Positions 19,222 to 27,805 of a stretch of DNA of 29,506 nt are shown piece after piece (within the stretch, counting starts at the first letter, position 1; each line of letters begins with the position of its first letter). The notes under the pieces are model-generated. The model worked only from the letters and a program-made list of their open reading frames with translations, did not search any database and had not been told where the DNA came from. The stretch spans positions 177,913-207,418 of the forward strand of contig NW_008246111.1 of assembly GCF_000281045.1 (NCBI RefSeq), given 5' to 3'. Both the position numbers and the translations under genes were made by a program. The DNA comes from Saprolegnia diclina VS20. Its lineage: Eukaryota; Oomycota; Saprolegniomycetes; Saprolegniales; Saprolegniaceae.

Positions 19222-19566
19222 TCAAATCAAGATTCCGATTTCAATTGGGTGCGAAAAGCGTTCAGTTGTCCAGCTCACTTGCTCTGTCGATGGCATTCTC
19301 AGGTGGTCCTCGTTGCACAGTACCAGTACGTTGGCACACAAACTTTCTTCGTACAGTGAACCGCCTGCCAGTAGCCCTGCCGAGGCTAGAACGGGCGACG
19401 TGGAACCCTGGACGACGCCGGGGTAAGCGGCTCTGATCCAGTGACGTCGACGGTAGAGGGCTGAGTCAACCTTCAAAATCTCTTCTATTTGTATGCCTGT
19501 CATATCTGATATTCGGAGAAATCTCATTAAACGATTTTGTGTAGTATAAAACCTCCTTCTACGCAT
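19222..19566 (-). CDS. Hypothetical 114-residue frame
   Basis: Open frame from ATG 19566 to stop 19222, starting MRRRRFYTTQNRLMRF and including ALYRRRHWIRAAYPGVVQGS and LASAGLLAGGSLYEES. Codon use is mixed (less C/G-ending than neighbours) and a competing plus-strand frame (ATG 19149) overlaps it. In its favour, it would be divergent from the membrane protein gene at 19700, repeating the minus/plus layout of the duplicated units. No family is recognised. Confidence 0.3.
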   Translation of the reverse strand: MRRRRFYTTQNRLMRFLRISDMTGIQIEEILKVDSALYRRRHWIRAAYPGVVQGSTSPVLASAGLLAGGSLYEESLCANVLVLCNEDHLRMPSTEQVSWTTERFSHPIEIGILI

Positions 19567-19699
19567 ACCCTGTATATTTACATGTTGAGTGTATCACTCG
19601 ATTGGCAGCTGGGGCGATCAGACAAGCTGGCAGCTGGATCTCGACTTGCACCCTCATCCAGGCGATAGGTGCATCGTCGTCAGTTTTCAAAGTGCACTC

Positions 19700-20269
19700 A
19701 TGGCGCCGTCCTGGTGCCGGATCTTCCTGGTCCAAGTCGGCTTCACCGTCCTCATCTTTGGCTCGATCATTGGCTTGTACGCCGCCCAGTTTACGCCCGA
19801 CACGATCGTGCTCGAGTCGTCGCCAGCATCGTCCTGCTTTGCGCTGAGCATGGCCCACGCCGACGCGTCCGCCGACACCTATGATTTTTGCGACCCGAGC
19901 CCGCTTTTGCAGCAGCAGCACGTCCGGCTCCGCGAGCGCGACACCATTCGCTCCATGGCCCTCCGCATCCCCAAACAGCGCTGCTTTGTACTGCTGTACG
20001 TGCAGGCGCGGCCCATTTTTCGTAATCCGACGGTCTACGTCTACCTCAATGCGTCGACGATGGGCGCGGCCATGGCGCGCAAGCACGGCGACGCAATGCC
20101 ATTTGAGAATTGCACGCTCGCCAACAGCTTGGACAAGCGCTTTGGCATTCGCTCGATCGCGCACGACCTTGTTGTGACGATTGACGCCAGCTTTTGGACG
20201 TCGAATGGCACGCACGTCGACGCCTTGTCGTTTAGTACTACCCCGTCCGAGTCAAGCGTAGTTGTTTAG
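19700..20269 (+). CDS. Four-cysteine glycoprotein, diverged paralogue
   Basis: 189 residues from ATG 19700 (MAPSWCRIF). The frame extends upstream only to a GTG, so the first ATG is taken. A hydrophobic segment at residues 8-30 (FLVQVGFTVLIFGSIIGLYA) anchors or exports it. Cysteines at 46, 64, 95 and 138 align with 45, 62, 95 and 131 of the copies at 16830 and 18426, in the contexts SCFAL, DFCDPS, QRCFVLL and ENCTL. Sequons NAS, NCT and NGT occupy similar late positions, and both end with a TTP/PTP stretch. Overall identity is low, so this is an old duplicate. It is probably a membrane-anchored or secreted glycoprotein of unknown role. The exon is C/G-ending and unbroken. Confidence 0.65.
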   Translation: MAPSWCRIFLVQVGFTVLIFGSIIGLYAAQFTPDTIVLESSPASSCFALSMAHADASADTYDFCDPSPLLQQQHVRLRERDTIRSMALRIPKQRCFVLLYVQARPIFRNPTVYVYLNASTMGAAMARKHGDAMPFENCTLANSLDKRFGIRSIAHDLVVTIDASFWTSNGTHVDALSFSTTPSESSVVV

Positions 20270-20370
20270 TTCATTTCTTAAATTATTTTAGCCTTGTCGT
20301 CATTGTCTTGTCGATCGGCCGGCACCGCGACTCCAGTCGCAGTCTCTCGAGGACCTTGCACCCTGCATAG

Positions 20371-20503
20371 TTTTGCCGCCGATCGCGACGCCTGGAAGGA
20401 ATTGACAGAGCTTGTCGGCGTGGGTCTCACACGCGGCCGCAAATGCCCTTGGGCGACGACAGAAGAGCAAGAGGCGCGGCCACCGCCCGGTGAGCGAATG
20501 TAG
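20371..20503 (+). other. Coding-like exon fragment
   Basis: After the acceptor ctgcatag (20363-20370) an open frame with typical codon bias runs to TAG 20501-20503: FAADRDAWKELTELVGVG, then RGRKCPWATTEEQEARPPP. I could not connect it to a start or to the gene upstream. It may be an exon of an unresolved gene or a relic. Confidence 0.2.
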
Positions 20504-20696
20504 AAGAAGATTGCTAGTCGCTATGCAAAGTCTTTTCAACAACGAAGACAGTGCAAAACACCTGCATATAGGCAATCGTCGTTGTCGCGCACAACCCGTG
20601 CATCGCTACTACTACAAAGTTAGTAGCAATTATGGCATCACGTGGCCGAGCACCACTTGACAGGGGATCAATCGACTAAACAAATTGTACATTCTT

Positions 20697-20837
20697 GCCG
20701 CGCCAGCACCTTGTCCCGCGGATCGCGTTCCTGCCTCCGCCGGCCTAGATCAAGATCAACACCAGCGCCTACACAACGAAGAAAGTCCGACAATTTTATT
20801 CAGCGTAGATTTACGTATCTATTTTAATAGACGACCC
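20697..20837 (-). repeat. Inverted 141-base fragment of the duplicated unit
   Basis: 20697-20837 is the reverse complement of 16064-16204 in copy A, with only a few differences. It matches copy A better than B at the sites where they differ, and it keeps the bases that B has lost. It covers part of the second intron and most of exon 3 of the small gene, but carries an in-frame TAG in the exon-3 frame, so it is a non-functional fragment. Confidence 0.8.
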
Positions 20838-21340
20838 TCTTCAACAACAACAACAATGTACATTCTGTGGCTGCAACGAGCAAGTGCATCGAATGGACCA
20901 CGGCCTAAAAGACACAAGGGAGAGTACGTCTAGTATGAACACTGACTGTCGGCGGAGTCAGATTGATTGTTGTGGGCGTCGCGGCGCAGGAGGGCCACGA
21001 CCATCAAGCGTGCCTTCGTAGGACATGTGGAAGGTGCCAGATTCGATCGCGCCACGACGATGGCGGCAGAGTTGTCAATGCGTAGAGAAGAATACATACT
21101 ATGCACGCCGCCACTCGACCACAGAAACGTGACCCAGTATGAGCTCCTAGAATGGCAATGGCGTTGCGCCAAGGGCATTTCATACCGTGCGGTTGTTAGC
21201 ACAGATGTCAGGCTGGTAGCTCACGACGCTGTCGAATGTGCTTATGTGTGCAAGTCATCTTCGTCTCGTACCAGTATTGGCTGAGGGTCATGCCTGCGAG
21301 ATCGTCATCCTGAGATGCTAGGTGGGAGGCTATACAACGA
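20838..21340. other. Gene-poor stretch
   Basis: The stretch starts with a short CAA-type repeat (caacaacaacaac near 20845). Frames on both strands compete at 20930-21284 (minus: ending SADSQCSY; plus: HRNVTQYELLEWQWRC) and neither has convincing codon bias or a clear start. I call no gene. 20270-20696, before it, has only the exon-like fragment at 20371. Confidence 0.35.
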
Positions 21341-21772
21341 ATGGATTGGGTGATTTCCATCATCGAGAATCAGCCAATGAACAAGTCGATACTTTTACAT
21401 TATAGCCAATTGCATCGGCTTCATCCCTGCTGCCACGAGGTCCTGCCACGTTCCCGGAAGCTTTCCACGTGTGCGAAGATTCTGTTAAAACAGATTATGA
21501 ATCGTTTGCGAGACTCCAAGAATAAATGCCTTACGGCGCCTCATTGTACGCTGGATGAAATCGTTTGGTTGCAAAGACAACCTACCGTACTTGATGCGTT
21601 GGCTACTCGGCCGCCACCTCGTCCACCACCTCTACGTCGCGGAATTCCGTCGTGCAAGAGACGCAAGTACGTCCTAGTTGATGCGGTGTCGGTTGCTGAA
21701 GCCGTCGACTGCTTCAACTTGGCAGCGGTAGTAGAGGTAGAAACGTTTCTAGCACGATCTGATGAGGGGTAG
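21341..21772 (+). CDS. Hypothetical 143-residue frame
   Basis: ATG 21341 to TAG 21770-21772, starting MDWVISIIENQPMNKS. The middle is lysine-rich (KLSTCAKILLKQIMNRLRD), with a proline/arginine patch (RPPPRPPPLRRG) and an acidic, valine-rich end. Codon use is more A/T-ending than in the firm genes, which suggests either a recently acquired or decaying element, or chance. No domain is recognised and no splice partners were found. Confidence 0.3.
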   Translation: MDWVISIIENQPMNKSILLHYSQLHRLHPCCHEVLPRSRKLSTCAKILLKQIMNRLRDSKNKCLTAPHCTLDEIVWLQRQPTVLDALATRPPPRPPPLRRGIPSCKRRKYVLVDAVSVAEAVDCFNLAAVVEVETFLARSDEG

Positions 21773-22102
21773 GCAGCTGGTGGCGCTCTGTGAACCTCTC
21801 AGGTCTTTCAGTATGCAAGAACATTAAGCGGTGGAGGCAGCGCAGTGACTAGAGTGGAGATGCCGGAATTTGTAAGCAATGCTGCCGAAGCGGCCGTCAC
21901 ATGATGAAGGTGCGTGGGCAGGCTTCGAATTTGCTGTGATTGGCAGTCGCCACTCTTCCCTTGCAGCATCTCGCCGGACGCAAAAATGAGTCGGCGGTGA
22001 AAAGACATGATAACTTTACTGGCACGCTACTTAATGGCCTGTCTAGCACGGACGCATGGGTGAACGAGCACCGTGTATGAGCGCGCTCATCCAAATGGCG
22101 AA
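21773..22102. other. Spacer
   Basis: I see no supportable gene. A 9-codon upstream frame (ATG 22078, MSALIQMAK) ends shortly before the start proposed for the next gene and could act as an upstream ORF. Confidence 0.3.
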
Positions 22103-22476
22103 ATGACATTTCTGCATGCAAATCTTGACCCAATGACACGCCTTGTGGTCCTGCCACGTCGGCACCGCCATATGGACGACTTCAAGCTCGCGCACGTCAA
22201 GTTCGTGTCGAAACGGCACAAGTTTCTACGGCACTTCAAGGCGCTTCGTCATTTGTCGTTCGTAGTACGTACTCGCGTCGCGAGTCTTTGCACTAGTTTG
22301 ATATCTTTTGTCTGGACAGCCAGATGCTTGCACGTGTCAAGGCTCTCTACTTCCGCACCTACCGTATGCAGTCGCCGAGGCCGCACGATGTAGCCAATGA
22401 ACGCGCCGCATTTCCTTCAACGCACATCAGGTTCGCGCACTTGGCGGCCACAAGGCGGAAACAGCCGTGTCCATAG
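22103..22476 (+). CDS. Small basic protein, two exons
   Basis: Model: 22103-22264 and 22297-22476 with a 32-base intron (gtacgt...cactag); 342 bases, 113 residues, phase 0. It starts MTFLHANLDPMTRLVVLPRR and continues KLAHVKFVSKRHKFLRHF, FDIFCLDSQMLARVKALYF and RTYRMQSPRPHDVANERA. It is very basic and histidine-rich, without a signal peptide or membrane helix, so a nucleic-acid- or ribosome-associated role is conceivable but unproven. Codon use in both exons matches the window. The family is not recognised. Confidence 0.4.
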
Positions 22477-22568
22477 AACGCGTTTGGAACTGTGTCGGGC
22501 GACGCAGTAACCTGCGCGGGCCCGCTCGTCCATGCACTTGAAGTGCGCATTTCGTCTCTGACCGGAGC

Positions 22569-23276
22569 ATGCGCTTGCGGCTGGCCACATCCATGGCCGC
22601 TGCGATCGTCGCGGTAGCCCATGGCGGCAGCTGCGAAGAGCGGCGCTGCTGGACGCCGGCTACGCCGTGCCTCGACGGTGCCGGCGGGTGCGCAGCGCGG
22701 CAGCAGGACGGGCACTGCCCGAGGCAGACCACATTGTGCACGGTTGCAGTCCTCGGTACGCCTGTCGAGTCGGCGACTTCGAATGCGACCGCCAATGCGA
22801 CGCGCGCCGTGGCCATCATGGCGCCGTCGACAAGGGACACGAGTGGCAGCAAGACGTATGCACAAGGCGCCGAGCACAGCAGCAGCGGGTTCAACGCCGG
22901 CTCGGAGACGTACGCGCTCGTGGGCATCATTGTGGGCCTCCTCGTCGTGCTCTGCGTCGCGCTGCTCAATATTTATGTCCAGCGCAAGCGACGCACCAAC
23001 CTTCTCCTGGACTCGAACAAGTTTATTCCGCTGCCGCGCCCGAGCCATTACGACCAGCCGCGGCGAACGTTCTTGCTTACGACCATGACGTCGCGGTCGC
23101 TCTGTCCCGTCCTCGAAGATGAGCGATCGTCGTCTGAGTCCGAGGACTGGACGACCAACACTATGCAGTTTCAATTTTCGCCCAGCACGTTGCCGCTGCC
23201 CATTGTGCTACTCACCTCCGAGTCCCTCTCGGACCTTCCCGTGCTCCAGTGTGACGAGTACTCGCTCACGATTTAG
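22569..23276 (+). CDS. Type I membrane protein with six-cysteine ectodomain
   Basis: Intronless, 235 residues. A signal peptide (residues 1-20, LATSMAAAIVAVAHGG) leads a small ectodomain with six cysteines at 22, 27, 34, 41, 50 and 57, enough for three disulphides. A threonine/serine-rich stalk with two NAT sequons (72 and 76) follows, then one transmembrane helix (about 115-137, ALVGIIVGLLVVLCVALLNI), a basic stop-transfer RKRR and a cytosolic tail of about 95 residues with a DERSSSESED acidic serine cluster that could be phosphorylated. This is the layout of a small surface receptor or adhesion protein. The cysteine spacing does not fit a family I can name. Confidence 0.65.
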   Translation: MRLRLATSMAAAIVAVAHGGSCEERRCWTPATPCLDGAGGCAARQQDGHCPRQTTLCTVAVLGTPVESATSNATANATRAVAIMAPSTRDTSGSKTYAQGAEHSSSGFNAGSETYALVGIIVGLLVVLCVALLNIYVQRKRRTNLLLDSNKFIPLPRPSHYDQPRRTFLLTTMTSRSLCPVLEDERSSSESEDWTTNTMQFQFSPSTLPLPIVLLTSESLSDLPVLQCDEYSLTI

Positions 23277-24193
23277 TTCGCCATCTCCACTAACCCAAAT
23301 GGCATCTTATTTAGCTTATCGTTGCCGGTCTAGTGTGACATAGTAGATGGCTTTCACGCGTCTCTGCGGTCGGACGCTGCTCTCACACGCATGTGGTACA
23401 CGGAGGCAGAGCCTATAAGCACTGGTCGGCTGCGGCGCCATGAAGACTGTAGGCCGCAGCCATTCTCTCAGCAAGGCGGCTGCAGCGTCCGTTCCAGGAC
23501 TCGCGCAACAACTACAACCAAGTGTCACGTGTAAGAAGGGGTTCGTGAGCCTACGCATGTGCGGTCGTGCATGTTGCAGTCCATGGTGCATGGCTTATTT
23601 GTGTATGCCATTCATGCCCAGAACAGTGTCGAGCTTTGCGCGTCTTGGATGACTGCAGCGGTAACGTAGCGTGGGCTGCTCTGCTCTCCAAACTGCATTT
23701 TGTCACTGTATGCCAACTAGGGTGAATCCATTTCAAACGTGATGTTGTCGACAAGCGGCGCCGGCGTGCTGGCGTGGTGGTGGTCCGTCCACGATGGCAC
23801 TACGATCTTAGTTTGAGCGTGTCGTGCCACTCAGATGTGTCCAATGTCCACGACCAGAGTCATTTCGACCGTCCGAATATTGCCACAACAATCTCGACTG
23901 CACAAGCAAAATCGTTTCGGAGATGGACCATGACATGCACGCCATCATACAGCGTCATCACAAGAGGCGCGCTGTGGCCAGGCGTCGCCTTTCACCGGTA
24001 TGCTTGTCTGCGTCTACGCTGGTTGCCATCGATCGCAGTTCGGGCTGGCGTGCCTCCCTGCATGCGCTGGCCGTCGCTGCACGGACGCCACCACCTCGCG
24101 CCGCGCCATACCGCCCAATAACGCTGCATATTCAACCACATCGACGCGGCAACACTCGCAACTCACATCGATCGCGTCGGCTACGGCGGCGCC
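23277..24193. other. Spacer with weak frames
   Basis: Short frames occur on both strands, but none has good codon bias over a useful length. The best is a two-exon candidate from ATG 23922 (MDHDMHAIIQRHHKRRAV) through a 41-base intron ending cgatcgcag at 24038, but it overlaps the better candidate starting at 24194. I call no gene here. Confidence 0.3.
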
Positions 24194-24482
24194 ATGGCAA
24201 CGAACGCTGGGCTCAGGATGATTCAGGGTCCACAGCGCGGAAGGAGGCTCGCCGTCGGCTGGACCTGTGGCCGCGTCCACGCTGCGGGCATGCATGCGGC
24301 TACACATGGTTCATCGCTCGGGTAGGTACACATTGGCGTCGGCCGCACGAGGGTGGCGGTCGGTCGGCCATGGCGCCGGCGTCGGCAGCGTGGCGGTCGT
24401 ATTATTATTCGTCGGGTGGCAAGTTTATTTTATTGTCTCTGGTTCGCGTCGTTGCACTTGGAAATTGTATATGTTCTGTTAA
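24194..24482 (+). CDS. Small single-helix protein, candidate
   Basis: Model: 24194-24321 and 24389-24482 with a 67-base intron (gtaggt...cggcag); 222 bases, 73 residues. The N-terminus is rich in Arg, Ala and Gly with no acidic residues ([20 protein letters not shown]), like a mitochondrial targeting sequence. It is followed by one hydrophobic helix ([16 protein letters not shown]) and a short basic tail. The layout suggests a small inner-membrane protein of mitochondria, but I recognise no family. It ends 167 bases before RPS5. Confidence 0.35.
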
Positions 24483-24597
24483 CGAGGCTCAAAGTCTTGT
24501 TAGAAGCACATCCATCCGCACCAACCAACCAGCCGATTTTCCGGATGCGTCCGGATACGGTATCCCCCGGGATAATTGGTTCCTATAGCTTGACACC

Positions 24598-24607
24598 ACT
24601 CATTTGG
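24598..24607 (+). promoter_or_regulatory. Initiator-like CTCATTTGG before RPS5
   Basis: actcatttgg stands about 50 bases before the RPS5 ATG and is followed by a pyrimidine-rich leader (ttactttttcatttccc). It fits the oomycete Inr consensus class and matches the element before permease 2. Confidence 0.4.
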
Positions 24608-24648
24608 CCTAGGGGCAGAGTTACTTTTTCATTTCCCAAAGTAAAAAA

Positions 24649-25399
24649 ATGGCCGAGACCGCTGCCGAAGTCAAGCTCTTTAACAAGTGGTACGTGTGCA
24701 TGGTTGATCCTGGCGAGGTGCATGGCCGTCGGTCGCGATCGCGGCCGATGGGCCACCGCAGTCGCCATGCGAATCCGAGCAGTGGCTCATGAGTTGTGCA
24801 GGACCTACGATGACATCAAGGTCAACGACGTCGCTCTGATCGACTACGTTGCCGTGTCGGGCAAGGCCGCCACGTTCCTGCCGCACACTGCGCAGCGCTA
24901 CCAGAAGAAGCGCTTCCGCAAGGCCCAGTGCCCGATCGTCGAGCGCTTGGTATGCGATTTGGGTTCCTAGCCGTGCGAAATTGACGGACTCGACGTATAG
25001 GCCAACTCGCTCATGCGCCACGGTCGCAACAGCGGCAAGAAGCTCATGGCGAACCGCATCATCCGCCACACTCTGGAGATCATCCACCTCCTCACGGACC
25101 AGAACCCGTTGCAGGTCGTCGTCGACGCTGTCATCAACGCCGGTCCCCGTGAAGACTCGACGCGCGTCGGTTCGGCCGGTGTCGTCCGTCGCCAGGGTGT
25201 CGATGTTTCGCCCTTCCGCCGCGTCAACCAGGCCCTCTACTTGTTGACCACGGGCGCCCGCGAAGCCTCGTTCCGCAACGTCAAGACCATCGCCGAATGC
25301 TTGGCCGATGAGTTGATCAACGCCGCCAAGGGCTCGTCCAACTCGTACGCGATCAAGAAGAAGGACGAAGTCGAGCGCGTCGCCAAGGCCAACCGGTAA
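24649..25399 (+). CDS. RPS5: 40S ribosomal protein S5 (uS7)
   Basis: Three exons: 24649-24689, 24802-24949 and 25001-25399; 588 bases, 195 residues. uS7 binds the 3' major domain of 18S rRNA in the head of the small subunit, near the mRNA exit and E site. The protein starts [14 protein letters not shown] and carries the family's conserved strings: [13 protein letters not shown], then [35 protein letters not shown] and [19 protein letters not shown]. It ends in a basic tail. Length is close to the usual 190-205. The first intron (112 bases) is the longest in the window and follows only 13 codons, a typical place for a regulatory first intron in ribosomal protein genes. The second is 51 bases. 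Confidence 0.97.
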
Positions 25400-26201
25400 A
25401 TGGACTCAATACGCTCTTGGGCGTGGCTGTGGCGTGGCCGCTTTGGCCTCTGGTAACAGAAGCCGTCGCGAGCTACTACTAGGAAATGAAAGCTCATGCA
25501 ACGAATGCCATCGTGTGTGTGTGTTCCACTTGTCGTCGTCATGCTTCAGTTTGGGCGTGGAGGCTGTTGGTCGAGTCTAGTCGATTACATCTTGTCATGT
25601 GTAATGCCATGATTGTCTGCGCACCGACGAACAACAATAGGTCTCGACTAGCACGCTTCCTACCATGTCTATCACTTGGACTTGTCCTCATCGCTCGAGT
25701 CTGGTGGTGATTGAGTTTACCTACCGTCGCACCTCGACTCTCGAGCTGTTGGTGTACTCTGATCTTTGTGCGTTGGGACGCGTTGGCCCTCATAGCTGCT
25801 GCATACGCCTTGTGAGAGCTGAACAAGTGTTGGAGCATTCCGTTGTTGGCGTTGCCATCGCGGTCAGAGGAATACCTTGTCGGACCACGCGAGGTTCTTG
25901 CGCATGGCGACAGCTCATGGCGACTGGTCAAACCAGAGGGTACTGACCATATAGAGGTCCGGCGACGCTTGCGTTTGAGTGATTTGCTCAACAAGCGATG
26001 TCCCGAAGCTGCTTTTGTCTGGATGCACCCAAATATATTGCCGCCAATCCAAACCCCGTCAGCCTATCCATGGATTCCATTTTGGCCAATCGGATACCAC
26101 CTTTTTGACCACAAAATCCGGATAAAAACAGCCAATGAGATGGCACACAGAAAGATCATTCGCTATCCGGATTTTGAGACCAAAGTTGGGCAGTTGCCAA
26201 T
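25400..26201. other. Spacer with conflicting frames and a promoter inverted repeat
   Basis: Between RPS5 and the nuclease-like gene, long frames overlap on both strands (plus 25665-25946 and 25843-26253, minus 25539-25994). The plus pair would need a frame change near 25860 and neither begins with a good ATG, so I call no gene; a decayed element is possible. The last 100 bases contain TCATTCGC (26156-26163) and a 13-base inverted repeat (26112-26124 with 26164-26176). Confidence 0.35.
26112..26176. promoter_or_regulatory. 13-bp inverted repeat around an initiator-like site
   Basis: caaaatccggata at 26112-26124 is the exact reverse complement of tatccggattttg at 26164-26176. The 39-base spacer ends with TCATTCGC (26156-26163), and the ATG at 26202 is 26 bases beyond the second arm. 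This looks like a binding site for a dimeric regulator or a hairpin spanning the transcription start. Confidence 0.4.
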
Positions 26202-27035
26202 ATGGTCGCCGGAGCGTGCTCGACGAAGGCAACGACGGGCGCCGACCCTGTGAAGCGCATCAACCAAGCAATCGAAACTCTGGACTGGCCAGCCGCGCAG
26301 GCTGCCCTCGACGTCATCGGCAACGACGGCTTTGAGGTCTGCTCGGCGACTGAGGCCGACTGGGACAGCTACGTCGAGTCCGCGGACCAACGGGTGAACC
26401 CGCGCTTTTTGGAGTATCGAAACAATGCGATATATCTCATCGAAATGGGCGGTGGTCTTCACGGCGACATTGTCGCTGGCATCAGCGAGGCGATGCTGGT
26501 GGCGACGAGCCCGGAGGCCACGGGGACAAACGCTCGAGTCCTCCGCCTGTACCATGAAACCCACATCAACAAGTCCAGCCGGCGTGCGATCGGCGGACTG
26601 CCCAAGCTCGAGCCCGACTGCTGCTGTGGTCCAGCAAGCCACATCGGCGCCATCAAGCCGGCCCACCTCCGCTGGAACGAATTCCATACGTTCAAGGTGG
26701 AGGTCGGCGTCTCCCAAGGCTGGCGAAGCATGGATGTCAAGGTCGCGCGATACTGCGCCTTTCCGGGCATTCGCTACGTGCTCTGCGTCATCGTCTCGCC
26801 GGACATGAGCGTCCGCGAGTACAAGCTTTTCGCAATCACCAACGACGAGCTGGAGGGGCCTGCCCCAGACCTCGTGCCTCCGACTCCGATCACGGCCGCT
26901 ACGCGCATCGTGCTGGATGGTCGTCGGCTCTTGGCGCTGCCGAACAACACGGCCCTTCCCGGGCGCTTTCCCGCCGAGGTGTCTTTCACTTTGCAACCGA
27001 TCTTGGACGCTGCTTCGATCCATGATACCGAGTGA
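26202..27035 (+). CDS. Uma2-like (PD-(D/E)XK fold) protein
   Basis: Intronless, 277 residues. The centre follows the order of the Uma2 family of restriction-endonuclease-like proteins: a first hydrophobic strand then EMGGGLHGDIVAGISEAML (family E/G-x-HG and helix), EPDC at 137-140 (motif PD, D139), TFKVEVGVS at 163-171 (E167), then MDVKVARYCAFPGIRYVLCVI (177-197; the family's K----Y--GV--VW). D139, E167 and K180 would be the metal-binding or catalytic set. The family is mostly bacterial, especially cyanobacterial, and its role is unsettled. The extra N-terminal 65 residues and a proline-rich C-terminal part are not explained. Codon use equals that of its neighbours, so any transfer is old. 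The assignment is by motif memory only. Confidence 0.6.
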   Translation: MVAGACSTKATTGADPVKRINQAIETLDWPAAQAALDVIGNDGFEVCSATEADWDSYVESADQRVNPRFLEYRNNAIYLIEMGGGLHGDIVAGISEAMLVATSPEATGTNARVLRLYHETHINKSSRRAIGGLPKLEPDCCCGPASHIGAIKPAHLRWNEFHTFKVEVGVSQGWRSMDVKVARYCAFPGIRYVLCVIVSPDMSVREYKLFAITNDELEGPAPDLVPPTPITAATRIVLDGRRLLALPNNTALPGRFPAEVSFTLQPILDAASIHDTE

Positions 27036-27264
27036 CCTCGTCTCGTCTTGGTCCCGACTCTGCGCTCATGCCACCGCTCCATTTTGCTGTCATCAAAATA
27101 ACATCCATTTCGCTTTGTTCAGGCGCAACTACTATCCTCACGTGTCGGTACCAGCAGGGCTGTCAAGTCGATGCTGCCGCATCGTCTCAACCTTCTCGTG
27201 CTTCGTGTACATATAGATATACAAGCGCCATGTTGTGTTGTCCATAGAACTATCAAGTTGATAT

Positions 27265-27805
27265 CTATGACGCATGGGCGCTGTACTCGTCGATGCGGCA
27301 GTTGGGGTTGCAGCCTTGGCCCAAGTGCTCAAACTCAAAGTCATCTTCATGGAAAGACATGCAGCAGCTCAGCGAGAGATGTACCTTGATGTCCATGTTC
27401 TTGCAGTGTACTTGTAGCGCAGTACATTTGTCGGGTATTTGAATACAAACACTTCGTTGGGTCTCAAACTCAAGATCATCCACGACAAGCACATGGTGCC
27501 CCCCGACCATGCCCGCTCTGCTTGTCGACGTGCGCTCAAATAAGTTATGTGTCGGCGGCTTTTCGTCCGTCGTTTGGTCGTTGAGCTGCGAACTCTGCGC
27601 GCCGCCGTGGTGGGTCGTCTTTTACTTGTCATTGTTGTCGCCGTGCTCACCATGGTGGATCGATGGCAACGACTCGATGAGCGCCATCGCTTCGTCGTCG
27701 CCAAAGTTGGGCGTTGGCGCAAACTCGACCAGCGGCAATGTCAAAGGACAGAAACGACCAAACAGATGTCACCGCTGTGCAACCACTGTGCCACCAAGGG
27801 TTCAT
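27265..27805 (-). CDS. Small acidic, cysteine-rich orphan protein
   Basis: Model: 27805-27773, 27723-27626 and 27592-27265; 459 bases, 152 residues, introns of 49 and 33 bases, all in frame. It starts MNPWWHSGCTAFAPTPNFG, has an Asp/Asn/Thr-rich middle, then HHVLVVDDLEFETQRSVCIQ, and ends with a Cys/His/acidic part (CCMSFHEDDFEFEHLGQGCN, then PNC). The GCNPNC ending recalls metal-binding clusters but I cannot name a domain. There is no membrane helix. It converges with the nuclease-like gene, 229 bases between stops, and follows the chitinase on the same strand. It is probably cytosolic or nuclear; the function is unknown. Confidence 0.5.

Noticed and set aside
22359-23174. 271-codon minus-strand frame
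   Set aside because: It is antisense to the type I membrane protein gene, whose signal peptide, cysteines and helix are clear; the composition is Arg/Ala/His shadow.
23824-24588. 254-codon plus-strand frame before RPS5
   Set aside because: It starts at GTG, is low in coding quality and full of His/Arg; part of it is better explained by the small spliced gene at 24194.
25665-26253. Gene on the plus strand between RPS5 and the Uma2-like gene
   Set aside because: It needs an unexplained frame change near 25860, lacks a good start, and a minus-strand frame competes over the same bases.
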